64,000 bases of DNA from Flagellimonas flava (lineage in GTDB: Bacteria; Bacteroidota; Bacteroidia; Flavobacteriales; Flavobacteriaceae): positions 682,001 through 746,000 of the forward strand of contig NZ_FQWL01000001.1 in assembly GCF_900129665.1 (NCBI RefSeq). Reading direction: 5' to 3'. Below, in pieces: positions 7,505 to 17,125 of this stretch; the first letter of the stretch is position 1, and each line of letters opens with the position of its first letter. The position numbers and the translations under genes are program-made. The notes beneath the pieces were generated by a model. It was not told the DNA's origin, did no database searches, and worked only from the letters and a program-made list of their open reading frames with translations.

Positions 7505-8643
7505 TACTTTACATAGTCTACAATCTCCAAACCATAACCTACCATACCAACACGGCGGGTCTGCTCGGAGTTGGTGAGCAATCGCAATTTGGAAATATCC
7601 AGATCATGTAATATTTGGGCACCGATTCCAAAATCTTTAGCATCCATTTCAATCTTTGGTGCCTTGGTAATACCCTGTGCCTGCAGTTTTTTGAGCTCTG
7701 CCAGTCGTCCCAACAGGTTCATATGTTGATTGCCCTGATTGATAAAGATCATAGCACCTTTTTCTTCCGCATTGATGGCATTGAACATACGTTGCAAGGT
7801 TTCGTCGGGATTGTTGGTCAGTGTCCCCAACATATCATTGTTTACGAGGGTCGAGTTAATTCTGGTTAAGACTGGCTCCCCAGTTTTCCAACTGCCCTTT
7901 GTAAGCGCAATGTGTACTTGGTCATTGGTAGTTTGCTTATAGGCCCGCAGTCGGAAATCCCCAAAACGTGTCTTGATGTCAAAAGACTCTTTGCGTTCAA
8001 TCAGACTGTCATGCTCCATACGGTAGGCGATCAGGTCCTCTATGGAAACAATCTTTAGGTCAAATTTCTTGGCAACCCCCACAAGTTCCGGTAAACGCGC
8101 CATGGTACCATCCTCATTCATGATCTCCACGATCACTCCGGCCGGTTTTAAATCTGCTAGGCGAGCAAAATCTATGGCGGCTTCAGTATGTCCAGTTCTT
8201 CGCAGCACTCCACCTTCTTTTGCGATCAATGGGAAAATATGACCTGGTCTGGCCAAATCATGCGGCTTGGTCTGTTGTTCGGTAAGTGCAATCACGGTTT
8301 TGGCGCGATCACTGGCCGAAATACCCGTAGTGACGCCATTTCCACGTAAATCAACAGAAACGGTAAATGCGGTTTCCAAAGGATCGGAATTATGACTTAC
8401 CATTTTATGAAGTCCCAAATCCTCGCAACGACCTTCGGTAAGGGGTGCGCAGATAAGACCACGGCCATGGGTCGCCATAAAGTTGATGGTCTCTGGGGTT
8501 ATCAACTCTGCAGCAGCCAGAAAATCCCCTTCGTTCTCCCTGTTTTCATCATCAACCACAATGATTACCTTACCCTGTCGGATATCCTCAATGGCTTCCT
8601 CAATGGCGTTGAGTTGTATTTTCTTATCCTTCGTTATCATCAT
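7501..8643 (-). CDS. ribB: 3,4-dihydroxy-2-butanone-4-phosphate synthase with degenerate GTP cyclohydrolase II domain
   Basis: 380 aa. The N-terminal domain (about 10-215) is an intact DHBP synthase for riboflavin synthesis: DDENRENEGDFL, THGRGLICAPLT and RTGHTEAAIDFARLA. The C-terminal domain (about 220-380) keeps the GTP cyclohydrolase II fold pattern (KTRFGDFRLRAY, DFGIGAQILHDLDISKLRLLTN). However, the zinc cysteines of the SECLTGD...RCDCG region are replaced (NSTLVNND...LTNNPDE), and the RQEGR segment reads NQGNQ. Cyclohydrolase activity is therefore unlikely. The start lies inside the lptG 3' end (20-bp overlap); last gene of the ftsK operon. Confidence 0.85.
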   Translation of the reverse strand: MMITKDKKIQLNAIEEAIEDIRQGKVIIVVDDENRENEGDFLAAAELITPETINFMATHGRGLICAPLTEGRCEDLGLHKMVSHNSDPLETAFTVSVDLRGNGVTTGISASDRAKTVIALTEQQTKPHDLARPGHIFPLIAKEGGVLRRTGHTEAAIDFARLADLKPAGVIVEIMNEDGTMARLPELVGVAKKFDLKIVSIEDLIAYRMEHDSLIERKESFDIKTRFGDFRLRAYKQTTNDQVHIALTKGSWKTGEPVLTRINSTLVNNDMLGTLTNNPDETLQRMFNAINAEEKGAMIFINQGNQHMNLLGRLAELKKLQAQGITKAPKIEMDAKDFGIGAQILHDLDISKLRLLTNSEQTRRVGMVGYGLEIVDYVKY

Positions 8644-10147
8644 CTTCCTCGTCTTTTTTCTTCCTTTTAAACAGGTTCTTTATCGCATCAAAAATATGTC
8701 CAAATCCGAACAATCCTCTATCTGCTGTCGCGCGTCGGGTAAGCGAAATACCCAAGGGCAGCATGATCAAGGTTGAAAGCCACGCTCCAATGGATGGATG
8801 GATATTCCCTTCCTTGGCATAATTTCCTGCAAAAACTCCAATAAAATAATAGGTCAAAAATAAGATAATGGCGATTACCATCGGGAGTCCCAACCCACCT
8901 TTTCTAATTATAGCACCTAGGGGAGCCCCTACGAAAAACAAAATAATGCAGGAAAAAGCCAATGCGTATTTTTTATGTAGGGAAAGGATATGGCTATTGT
9001 AGAACTTGAAACGCTTCTGTAGTTCTTCCTTTTTGGCCACTACCGTGGATAGCACCCCTTGCGTTGTGGTCTTGGCCGAGCTCACTACCTGCAACTGTTG
9101 CCACTCCGGTAAGGTATTGATGAACTCCTTTATGGTACTGATGGTATCGTACTGGATTTGTTGTAAGGAATCAACTTTTGATTTGTTCAATAACGCTTCG
9201 CTGGCCAGTTGAAGGCTATCCAGCTTTGGAGGTTCTGGAAAGCCACCCATTCTTGTGATAATATTTTTGGAAAAGGCCTCTACTTTCTCAACGTTATTTT
9301 TTCCCAGAGAATCAATGTCCTTGACGAGCCGTACCACATTTTTCATTTTATCCGTGGTGATGTTCCCGTCCTCTTCCAAATCCTGGTTGTTAAGTTCGGA
9401 GATATCGATATTGATGGTATAGGTTTCAAATTTGGACTTGGCAAAAGGGTGTTTCCTTTTATCCTTACTTGATTTGGGCTTCAGCTCTTCATAATAATTT
9501 CCGTCCTTCAATACCAACTGGATGATGTCCGAATCCTCGCTACTGATCAACTCCCCGGCTTTGGCCTTGATGACGGTATTGTTGACGCTCTGTTTGGTCT
9601 TTTTATGGATAATCACATTGTCCAGAAAACGATCTTGTTCGCCATATTTCTTTTCCACCTTAATGTTCATGCCCTCTCCCGTACCTTCAAAATCACTGAA
9701 CACGCCTTCGGTAATGGCCGCTGCGGGCTTAACCTTGGCAATGTTTCGTCTAAGGTTGAACATTTTTTGCTCCGATTTTGGAATTATGTTATTGGCGAAG
9801 AAAAATGTAACAACACCCAAAAACAGTACAAAAACAATAAGGCTTCGCATTCCCCGCTGTAAAGAAATCCCCGAGGCCTTCATGGCGGCAAACTCATAAT
9901 TTTCAGCAAAGGTCCCGAAGGTAAGAATGGAAGATAGGAGCACCGTTAGCGGTAGTACCTTGTCCACAAGTGTGGGTATGAAATAAAAAATAAACTTGGC
10001 AATGATGACCACGCCAAGTCCTTTTCCCGCCAAATCATCTATAAAAAGCCATATCCCCTGAAAGATGAAAATGACAATCAAGATGAGGAAGGAGCTAAAG
10101 AAGTTATACAGAAATCTCGATAGAATATATCGGTCTAGTATTTTCAA
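8624..10147 (-). CDS. lptG: LptF/LptG-family permease (LPS export)
   Basis: 507 aa, YjgP/YjgQ family. Three or so membrane helices near the N terminus (LYNFFSSFLILIVIFIFQGI, then LVDKVLPLTVLLSSILTFGT and the following segment) and three at the C terminus flank a long periplasmic beta-jellyroll domain. The inserted region about 240-390 is longer than in E. coli, common in Bacteroidetes. With LptB it forms the ABC transporter that extracts LPS from the inner membrane; which paralogue (F or G) is not certain. The C terminus is a Lys/Asp/Glu cluster. It overlaps ribB by 20 bp and follows lolA by 4 bp. Confidence 0.85.
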   Translation of the reverse strand: MKILDRYILSRFLYNFFSSFLILIVIFIFQGIWLFIDDLAGKGLGVVIIAKFIFYFIPTLVDKVLPLTVLLSSILTFGTFAENYEFAAMKASGISLQRGMRSLIVFVLFLGVVTFFFANNIIPKSEQKMFNLRRNIAKVKPAAAITEGVFSDFEGTGEGMNIKVEKKYGEQDRFLDNVIIHKKTKQSVNNTVIKAKAGELISSEDSDIIQLVLKDGNYYEELKPKSSKDKRKHPFAKSKFETYTINIDISELNNQDLEEDGNITTDKMKNVVRLVKDIDSLGKNNVEKVEAFSKNIITRMGGFPEPPKLDSLQLASEALLNKSKVDSLQQIQYDTISTIKEFINTLPEWQQLQVVSSAKTTTQGVLSTVVAKKEELQKRFKFYNSHILSLHKKYALAFSCIILFFVGAPLGAIIRKGGLGLPMVIAIILFLTYYFIGVFAGNYAKEGNIHPSIGAWLSTLIMLPLGISLTRRATADRGLFGFGHIFDAIKNLFKRKKKDEEDDDNEG

Positions 10148-10151
10148 TGCA

Positions 10152-10802
10152 CTAATTTCTTATAATATAGTACCCTTCGTCCTCGTACTTTTTCCCGTCA
10201 AAGGTAAAGAGCTTGCTGGACAATGGCTGATTGGTTTTGAAAGAATTAACTGTAATTGTTGTTTTTGTGTTGTTTTGCCCGGTCTGGATGAGTTTATAAA
10301 TATGCTTTGTCTGAGTATCCACACCTAGAAGAATGGTTTTGATTTCCGTATTGCTGTCAATAGGAGTCAATTTTACATATTGGATTTTTCTTCCCCCAAC
10401 ATTTTGCAGAATATCCCAAGCGTAATTATGCCCAGTTCTATAAAAGGTAAGCATTTTGGATGGGGTGATGTTATTGTCATCCTCGCTGATGTCCTCGATA
10501 GTGACTTCCTCGTTCTCCGGCACTACGGTATATACTTTTTTTCCGTCATTTAACTGTTGAGCACCTAGATAATCCAAGAGATACTTATCCCCGCTTAGTG
10601 TAACATTACCGCTGGATTCTTGCTTGATGTTAGCTTCGGTATTTTCCAGCGCGTAGGTGAAATCAATATGAATGTTATCGTAGCTGCTTGCCTTGTTATA
10701 AACATCATCCAGCAAAGCCTTTGCCTTAGGGGAATTTTGACCGAAGGTCATTAGGCTTAGCACAAAAAGCCCTATAAAAAGTATATGTTTCTTGGGTGTC
10801 AT
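10152..10802 (-). CDS. lolA: LolA-like outer-membrane lipoprotein carrier
   Basis: 216 aa from the ATG at 10802, one base after the ftsK stop; an alternative ATG at 10817 would overlap ftsK by 14 bp and add five residues. A signal peptide ends near TFGQ. The mature part has the LolA/LolB half-barrel pattern (SYDNIHIDFTYALEN; GDKYLLDYLGAQQLNDGKKVY). It would carry lipoproteins across the periplasm. Its position in an envelope operon (ftsK-lolA-lptG) is conserved in Bacteroidetes. Confidence 0.8.
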   Translation of the reverse strand: MTPKKHILFIGLFVLSLMTFGQNSPKAKALLDDVYNKASSYDNIHIDFTYALENTEANIKQESSGNVTLSGDKYLLDYLGAQQLNDGKKVYTVVPENEEVTIEDISEDDNNITPSKMLTFYRTGHNYAWDILQNVGGRKIQYVKLTPIDSNTEIKTILLGVDTQTKHIYKLIQTGQNNTKTTITVNSFKTNQPLSSKLFTFDGKKYEDEGYYIIRN

Positions 10803-10803
10803 G

Positions 10804-13173
10804 TTATTTTGTTTCATTTTCTAAAAGTTGTTCCAGGGAAAACATATCTGGCACAAGTACCTGTCTGGCCTTACTGCCTTCAAATGGGCCAACTATTCCA
10901 GCTGCCTCCAATTGATCTATAATTCTCCCCGCACGGTTGTATCCTAGTTTTAATTTTCGTTGGATAAGCGATGCCGAGCCTTGCTGCGCATTTACGATGA
11001 CTTCTGCAGCTTCTCGGAACATGGCATCTCTGTCCGCTATGTCATAATCAATACCCGTGCCAGAATCTTCGCCCACATACTCAGGAAGCAAATGAGCATC
11101 AGGATATGCCCTTTGCGAGCCAATATATTCCGTTATTTTCCCCACTTCTGGAGTATCTACGAAAGCGCATTGAAGTCGTGTCACATCGTTCCCTTGGGTA
11201 AAAAGCATATCCCCTCGACCAATAAGTTGATCTGCACCCTGTGCGTCCAATATGGTTCTGGAATCAATTTTTGAGGTTACCCTAAATGCTATCCGTGCGG
11301 GGAAATTGGCTTTGATGATTCCTGTAATGACATTTACCGAGGGTCTTTGCGTGGCAATGATCAAATGGATTCCAATGGCTCTTGCCAGCTGCGCCAAACG
11401 AGCTATGGGAGCTTCAACCTCCTTACCCGCTGTCATGATAAGATCAGCAAATTCATCAATCACCAAAACAATATAGGGAAGGAACTTATGCCCATCATTG
11501 GGGTTCAACTTCCGCTCTTTGAACTTGACGTTGTATTCCTTTATGTTCCGAACCATCGCCGTTTTGAGCAATTCGTAACGGTTATCCATTTCAATACAAA
11601 GGGAATTCAAGGTGTTGATGACCTTAGTGTTGTCCGTAATAATGGCATCTTCCGAATCCGGTAGTTTGGCCAAGAAATGACGCTCAATTTTGTTATAGAG
11701 TGTAAGTTCCACCTTTTTGGGGTCAACCAAAACAAACTTGATTTCCGCCGGGTGTTTCTTGTAAAGGAGGGAGGTGATCACTGCGTTCAACCCCACCGAT
11801 TTACCCTGTCCGGTGGCCCCGGCCATGAGCATGTGTGGCATTTTGGCCAGATCCACTACAAAAGTTTCGTTGCTAATGGTCTTTCCAAATGCAATGGGCA
11901 ATTCCATTTCCGCTTTTTGGAATTTGTTGGAGGCAATTACCGAACGCATAGAAACAACAGTTGCGTTTTTGTTCGGCACCTCTATACCTATGGTCCCTTT
12001 TCCTGGAATTGGAGCAATAATCCGAATGCCAAGGGCAGCCAAAGAAAGAGCGATATCGTCTTCCAAATTTTTAATTTTTGAAATACGAACACCCGCTTCA
12101 GGTACAATTTCATAAAGTGTCACCGTTGGACCAATGGTCGCCTTGATCTGTGCGATACCTATCTTGTAATTCTTAAGGGTGCCAACAATTCTGTTTTTGT
12201 TCTCCTCAAGCTCTTCCTGGTTAATGGTGATACCTCCGGAAGCCCCGTGGGGTTCCAAAAGGTCTATGGGTGGAAATTTGTAGTTGCCCAGTTCTAATTT
12301 GGGGTCAAATTCCCCAAAATCCTTGACCAACTTGGCAGCCGTGGTGTTTTTTTCTTCCTTTTCCTCCTTCACTTTTTCCACTTTCAAGTCGATATCCGAT
12401 TCCTCTTCTTTAGGAAGATTGACATCGAGTCCTGCTTCTTGTTGCAATGGAGGAATGTCTTTTTTATGCGTATAGGTGTCAATGACCACAGGTTCTTCAG
12501 ATTCTGTGCTGAGCTCTATACTGTTCTCTGTGATGGTTTCTTTTGTTGCAGTCGTTTTTTTAGTGGAGAAATCAGCCTTTAGGCTCTGTTTCTGTGAACG
12601 AAAGAAGTTGGCGATACCTTCCGGGCTAAAGTTGAAAAGCCTAACCAGTATCACCGTTAAAACAAACAACAACAATAGAAAAACCCCAATTTTACCTGTG
12701 TAATCCTGGAGAAAATCGTTCATTTCATAGCCTATCAGTCCGCCCAAAAGAGGTTGTTCCATGGCGAAAAATCCAAGAGCGACGGATATCCAAATGATTC
12801 CTATAAGTCCCCAAATCCATTTTCCAATAAGACCTTTATTGTCTAGACCAAGAAAAAGATAAAGCCCGGTAACTGCTAAAAGCAATGGGAAAGCGAAGGA
12901 AGCGAGTCCGAACCCTTTGTACATAAAAAAATGACTGACCGCAGCACCAAATTTGTTGAGCAAATTACTGGCTTCGGCGTTTCTGTCCTTGAACTCCGTC
13001 AGCATGCTCTGGTCCTCCTGCCAGGTGAAATAATAGGATATAAAGGAGAAGAAGAGGGCAATACTGAGCACAATGAGAAGGCTGCCAAAAATAATCTTGT
13101 TTTGTTTGGACAGCTTTAATGAAAAAGACTTTTTTGCGGGTTTAGATTTGGATTTCGTCCTCTTTTTGGCCAT
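10804..13173 (-). CDS. ftsK: DNA translocase FtsK
   Basis: 789 aa. Four or so N-terminal membrane segments (about 28-180) are followed by an acidic, low-complexity linker (about 200-285). The RecA-like motor has Walker A GATGQGKS (452-459) and Walker B IVLVIDEFADL. The C-terminal gamma winged-helix domain (about 715-789; LIQRKLKLGYNRAGRIIDQLE) recognises polar KOPS-like sequences. It pumps DNA through the division septum and activates XerCD resolution. It is the first gene of the ftsK-lolA-lptG-ribB operon. Confidence 0.95.
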   Translation of the reverse strand: MAKKRTKSKSKPAKKSFSLKLSKQNKIIFGSLLIVLSIALFFSFISYYFTWQEDQSMLTEFKDRNAEASNLLNKFGAAVSHFFMYKGFGLASFAFPLLLAVTGLYLFLGLDNKGLIGKWIWGLIGIIWISVALGFFAMEQPLLGGLIGYEMNDFLQDYTGKIGVFLLLLFVLTVILVRLFNFSPEGIANFFRSQKQSLKADFSTKKTTATKETITENSIELSTESEEPVVIDTYTHKKDIPPLQQEAGLDVNLPKEEESDIDLKVEKVKEEKEEKNTTAAKLVKDFGEFDPKLELGNYKFPPIDLLEPHGASGGITINQEELEENKNRIVGTLKNYKIGIAQIKATIGPTVTLYEIVPEAGVRISKIKNLEDDIALSLAALGIRIIAPIPGKGTIGIEVPNKNATVVSMRSVIASNKFQKAEMELPIAFGKTISNETFVVDLAKMPHMLMAGATGQGKSVGLNAVITSLLYKKHPAEIKFVLVDPKKVELTLYNKIERHFLAKLPDSEDAIITDNTKVINTLNSLCIEMDNRYELLKTAMVRNIKEYNVKFKERKLNPNDGHKFLPYIVLVIDEFADLIMTAGKEVEAPIARLAQLARAIGIHLIIATQRPSVNVITGIIKANFPARIAFRVTSKIDSRTILDAQGADQLIGRGDMLFTQGNDVTRLQCAFVDTPEVGKITEYIGSQRAYPDAHLLPEYVGEDSGTGIDYDIADRDAMFREAAEVIVNAQQGSASLIQRKLKLGYNRAGRIIDQLEAAGIVGPFEGSKARQVLVPDMFSLEQLLENETK

Positions 13174-13201
13174 GCAATTGATTAATAACGGGGCTAATTT
13201 A

Positions 13202-13209
13202 CAAATTTA
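13202..13209 (-). promoter_or_regulatory. -7 element of ftsK operon promoter
   Basis: The minus strand reads TAAATTTG, a full TAnnTTTG match, 29 bp before the ftsK ATG. It should serve the four-gene operon. Confidence 0.6.
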
Positions 13210-13237
13210 CGATGCTTGAAAGGGAAACAGACGTCGA

Positions 13238-13603
13238 TCAGATGATTTTGGGAAGATAAATCATAAGTCCAACAATGCTTGCGATAAGGGACACCACCAT
13301 AACCGCTCCTGCTGATATATCTTTTATAAATCCGATTTTCGGGTCCTGCTCCGGTTGCACATAATCCGATAATTTTTCAATGGCGGTGTTCATTCCCTCA
13401 ATACCCATGACCATTCCAATGGCAAATAATTGTAGCATCCATTCTGTCTTCGAAATTTCGAAATAAAACCCTGCTCCGGTTACCAGCAAGGCAATTACAA
13501 ATTGGATTTTTATGCTGGCTTCAGTTCGCAATAACAAAAACAACCCTTTAAAGGCAAAACCAACACTTTTAATCCTATTGATCAAGAATGGCTCCTTAGG
13601 CAT
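13238..13603 (-). CDS. dgkA: Diacylglycerol kinase family membrane protein
   Basis: 121 aa with three hydrophobic helices. The DgkA/undecaprenol kinase signature is present: GIEGMNTAIEKLSDYV and DPKIGFIKDISAGAVMV, with the Asn-Thr-Ala-Ile-Glu and Lys-Asp residues used for ATP and metal binding. It phosphorylates diacylglycerol or undecaprenol, recycling lipid carriers. Its start overlaps the tpx stop by 8 bp, so it is translationally coupled to tpx. Confidence 0.85.
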   Translation of the reverse strand: MPKEPFLINRIKSVGFAFKGLFLLLRTEASIKIQFVIALLVTGAGFYFEISKTEWMLQLFAIGMVMGIEGMNTAIEKLSDYVQPEQDPKIGFIKDISAGAVMVVSLIASIVGLMIYLPKII

Positions 13604-14102
13604 CCATTAAGGCTTCGAGGGCGGCTTTGTAATTGGGTTCATCACCAGTTTCTTGCACCTGTTCCGTGTAAATCACTTTACCAGTTCCATCCAATACCAC
13701 AACACATCTGGAGTGCAGTGACTCAAACGCACTGTCAGCAAAGGCAAGACCATAATCCCGTCCAAAATCCCCGGATTTATAGTCAGAAAGCATATCTACA
13801 TTTTCAATGCCCTCGGCTCCGCAGAATCTTTTTTGGGCAAACGGAAGGTCTTTGGAGATACAAAGCACTTTGGTGCCTTCCAATTCTGCAGCCTCTTGAT
13901 TGAATTGACGAACCGACTGGGCGCAGGTACCCGTATCAACACTTGGAAATATATTGAGGACCAACTTATTGCCCGCATAATCGGATAAAGATGCACTGGA
14001 CAAGTCTGATTTGGTCAATGTAAAATCTGGAGCAGCAGCATTCAATGCTGGTAATTCCCCAATCGTATTGGCAGGACTGCCACCTAAGGTAATTGAAGCC
14101 AT
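13596..14102 (-). CDS. tpx: Thiol peroxidase (Tpx, atypical 2-Cys peroxiredoxin)
   Basis: 168 aa from ATG 14102, the usual Tpx length. The longer frame to 14162 would add 20 residues that do not look conserved. The peroxidatic Cys lies in DTGTCAQSVRQFN and the resolving Cys in KRFCGAEG. The N terminus MASITLGGSPANTIGELP is typical. It reduces hydrogen peroxide and organic peroxides with thioredoxin as donor. A weak -7-like TATATTTA lies about 30 bp upstream on the minus strand. Confidence 0.9.
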   Translation of the reverse strand: MASITLGGSPANTIGELPALNAAAPDFTLTKSDLSSASLSDYAGNKLVLNIFPSVDTGTCAQSVRQFNQEAAELEGTKVLCISKDLPFAQKRFCGAEGIENVDMLSDYKSGDFGRDYGLAFADSAFESLHSRCVVVLDGTGKVIYTEQVQETGDEPNYKAALEALMDA

Positions 14103-14191
14103 GGTAAACTGATGTTTTAAGTTTAAAGCGTAAATATACGTCCTATCCAAACGAATTACCATAAAATGTTTGGTCAGAAACTGGAAAAATG

Positions 14192-15679
14192 CTACGCTTT
14201 GGCAGGAACTACCAATTGTTTGATTTTGATTTGAAGGGCAGCGAAAAGCAAGGTCATAAACGGACTGAGCCAGTTGAAGATGGCAAAGGCAAAATAGTCT
14301 ATGACGGGAACTCCGAGTACACCACTATGATACGCACCACAGGTATTCCAAGGTACCAGCACCGAGGTGACGGTTCCCGAATCCTCTAAGGTACGACTCA
14401 AGTTTTCTGGTGCCAGGCCTCTTTCCCTATAAGCATTGCTGAACATCTTTCCCGGAACCACAAGTGCCAAATATTGGTCCGATGCCGTTACGTTCAAAGC
14501 CAAACAGCTACCTACTGTACTTGCAAAGAGTCCAAAAGTAGTTTTGGCCATGTTTAAAAGCGACTTGGTAATACGCTGTAACGCTCCAATACCGTCCATA
14601 ATACCCCCAAAAACCATGGCACAGACAATCAACCAAATGGTGCCCAGCATACCGGCCATTCCTTTTGATTTAAAAAGCTTACTATATTTCTCGGGTGCTT
14701 CCAACTGCGTTTCAACCGTAATGGCATTGAGTACCCCTTTGTACCCAGATTCGAACGAAAGCTCGCTTGCACCTCCAAGAGAACTCACAATACTCGGCTG
14801 AAAAATTAGGGCAAAAACACCGCCAAGGAGTGTTCCAATCAAAAGTGCCACCAGAGGAGGTGTCTTCTTTATGATTAAAAAGATTACAACTATGGGGACT
14901 ATGAAAAGCCATCCGTTTATATTGAATCTTTCTCCGATGATTCTAAGGATTTCGGATGCATCCGCGGGCCCGGTTGAGTCTATGGAAAAGCCAATTATGA
15001 TAAAGATCAACAGTGTTACCGTTATGGTTGGAATTGTAGTAAGAGCCATATATCTAATATGGGAAAAAAGCTCACCTCCAGCCATAACCGGTGCCAGGTT
15101 TGTAGTATCACTTAAAGGGGACATTTTATCCCCGAAATAAGCACCGGAAAGTACGGCTCCAGCTGTCATTCCCAATGAAATTCCAAGTACATCCCCAATG
15201 CCTATAAGTGCAATGCCCACGGTAGCTGCCGTAGTCCAACTACTTCCCGTAGCAATGGAGATTATGGCGCATATAACAACACAGGCTGCAAGAAATATTG
15301 TTGGATTCAGTATGTAAAGTCCATAGTAAATCATGGCCGGGATAATTCCACTGATCAACCAAGTCCCTGCCAAGGCACCCACCATCAACAGGATTAATAA
15401 GGCTCCTGTTGTAGATCTTACATTTTCTGCAACTTCCGCCAGCATCTGTTTGTAGGAAACTTTATTCTTAAAACCCACAACGGCAGCTACAGCCCCCCCA
15501 AGCAATAGAATAAATTGGTTGGACCCCTCAATGGCACTATCACCAAACACAAAAACGTTGTATGCCAACATGGCAACCAAGGCGAAAACTGGAATCAAGG
15601 CCTCCCAAATACTTAACTCTTTGTTTTCCACAATATTTTCAGCTTCTCTGTACTTGGGTTTTTGGGCTTTTTTCGCCAT
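14192..15679 (-). CDS. nhaC: NhaC-family Na+/H+ antiporter
   Basis: 495 aa, about eleven to twelve membrane helices. NhaC-type signatures are visible: SWTTAATVGIALIGIG, LSGAYFGDKMSPLSDTTNLA and ENLSRTLEDSGTVTSVLVPWNTCGAY. It exchanges Na+ for protons and would support pH and salt homeostasis in a marine bacterium. It is a single gene; the upstream minus strand has TTTG, a 20-nt spacer and a poor -7 match TAATATTA. Confidence 0.9.
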   Translation of the reverse strand: MAKKAQKPKYREAENIVENKELSIWEALIPVFALVAMLAYNVFVFGDSAIEGSNQFILLLGGAVAAVVGFKNKVSYKQMLAEVAENVRSTTGALLILLMVGALAGTWLISGIIPAMIYYGLYILNPTIFLAACVVICAIISIATGSSWTTAATVGIALIGIGDVLGISLGMTAGAVLSGAYFGDKMSPLSDTTNLAPVMAGGELFSHIRYMALTTIPTITVTLLIFIIIGFSIDSTGPADASEILRIIGERFNINGWLFIVPIVVIFLIIKKTPPLVALLIGTLLGGVFALIFQPSIVSSLGGASELSFESGYKGVLNAITVETQLEAPEKYSKLFKSKGMAGMLGTIWLIVCAMVFGGIMDGIGALQRITKSLLNMAKTTFGLFASTVGSCLALNVTASDQYLALVVPGKMFSNAYRERGLAPENLSRTLEDSGTVTSVLVPWNTCGAYHSGVLGVPVIDYFAFAIFNWLSPFMTLLFAALQIKIKQLVVPAKA

Positions 15680-15753
15680 GTAGTTTGGTTTTGCAATCGA
15701 GTAATATTACAACTTTGGATGCTGTTCTGCAAACGAAAAAGATGGCTTATCAA

Positions 15754-16974
15754 TTAAACCATGGCAGGATTGCTTTCCAAAATACCCAACTTTTCCATAC
15801 AGGAATGCATGGCCAAATAGGTCCTGTGTATATCATTGTCCAAACCAATGGAAAATCGAATAAGCCCTTGGGAAAGACCCAGTTCTTCCTGCTCTTCCAT
15901 AGGAATTTCAGAGGAGGTGGACGTTCCGGGTGCGCTGAACAGGGTTTTGTAGAATCCAAGACTCACGGCAAGGTAACCTAGCTTTTCACGCTGCATCAAT
16001 TCCATAAGCGCATTGGCCATATCCAATGAGCCCACATCAATGGTCAAGAGCCCACCAAATCCAAATTCAGGATTCATTTGTTTGCTCATTGTTTTGTGCC
16101 CTTGATGTGATTCAAGGCCGGGATACACTACTTTCAGACCATCTTTTTGAAATTGTTTGGCAAGATATTGGGCATTTTCGCTATGTTTTTTTACCCTAAT
16201 GTGAAGCGTTCTCATGTTCTTGAGAATTGAAGCCGCCCGGAGACTATCCAAAGTGCTTCCCAAAAGCATACCTGCGCCATCATTTACATCTTTGAGCGCC
16301 AGACAAAATTCTGTCGAAGCACAAACGGCTCCCGCCACACAGTCGCTACTACCATTAATGAATTTGGTCAAACTATGTACTACAATATCAGCGCCCAATT
16401 TGGCTGCACTGATGGAAAGAGGGGAGAAGGTATTATCCACAACCAATGGTAGTTGGTGTTTTTTAGCCAACTTGGATAACTGTGGAAGATCTGCCACCTC
16501 CAACAGGGGATTGCTCACGGCTTCACAATACACCATCTTTGTTTTAGAAGTGATAGCTTGTTCTACTTGCTCCAGATTTGTGATATCCACAAATGAGGTG
16601 GTAATGTTGAATTTCTTTAAAAAGTTTTTTAGCAGTGCGTAGGTACCCCCATAAATTGTTCTGCTGCATACTATATGGTCCCCAGCATCGCACAGTTGAA
16701 GAATTACGGCACTTATAGCACCCATTCCACTTGCGTAAACATTTGCAGATTCTGTTCCTTCCAGTTGGGCCATTGCTTCCCCCAAGTACAGGTTGGACGG
16801 GGAGGAGTGCCTGCTATAGAGATAACAGCCCTCTGTGTTTCCCTCGAAGGTATCGAACATGGTTTTAGCGGATAGGAAAGTGTAGGTGGATGAATCCGAG
16901 ATTGAGGGATTAACCCCCCCAAATTCACCGAAATACTGTAAACTTTGAATTTCGTCTGATGCTTTATAGTCCAT
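15754..16974 (-). CDS. Cys/Met metabolism PLP enzyme (methionine gamma-lyase-like)
   Basis: 406 aa from ATG 16974; the frame extends upstream to 17022 but the start MDYKASDEIQSLQ fits the family and leaves room for a promoter. It is fold-type I: YLYSRHSSPSNLYLGEAMAQLEG, YASGMGAISAV, VVDNTFSPL, and the Schiff-base K204 in HSLTKFINGSSD. It may be methionine gamma-lyase, cystathionine gamma-lyase or gamma-synthase; sequence reading alone cannot choose. Divergence from an Lrp-type regulator, as in known mdeA-mdeR pairs, favours a catabolic sulfur amino-acid lyase. Confidence 0.8.
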   Translation of the reverse strand: MDYKASDEIQSLQYFGEFGGVNPSISDSSTYTFLSAKTMFDTFEGNTEGCYLYSRHSSPSNLYLGEAMAQLEGTESANVYASGMGAISAVILQLCDAGDHIVCSRTIYGGTYALLKNFLKKFNITTSFVDITNLEQVEQAITSKTKMVYCEAVSNPLLEVADLPQLSKLAKKHQLPLVVDNTFSPLSISAAKLGADIVVHSLTKFINGSSDCVAGAVCASTEFCLALKDVNDGAGMLLGSTLDSLRAASILKNMRTLHIRVKKHSENAQYLAKQFQKDGLKVVYPGLESHQGHKTMSKQMNPEFGFGGLLTIDVGSLDMANALMELMQREKLGYLAVSLGFYKTLFSAPGTSTSSEIPMEEQEELGLSQGLIRFSIGLDNDIHRTYLAMHSCMEKLGILESNPAMV

Positions 16975-17085
16975 AATGGTTGATTTACAAGTAAAATTAA
17001 CTTTATGTCGACCAAAAGTCAATTAAAAATTTACATTTTAGTTTTTTAATCCAAAATTTCAATTTTAATAGAACTTTAGTCTAAT

Positions 17086-17093
17086 TATCTTTG
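17086..17093 (+). promoter_or_regulatory. -7 element TATCTTTG of Lrp-family gene
   Basis: A full TAnnTTTG match 32 bp before the ATG at 17126. The 151-bp divergent region also carries, on the minus strand, TTTTG-N19-TACTTGTA, a weaker promoter candidate for the PLP enzyme. Confidence 0.5.
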
Positions 17094-17125
17094 ATTTCAC
17101 TAACTTTATCGGAAAGAAAATCAGT

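Noticed and set aside
14131..14138. tpx promoter at TAAATATA (minus TATATTTA)
   Set aside because: Only seven of eight matches and no -33 element; too common in AT-rich DNA to list as a feature.
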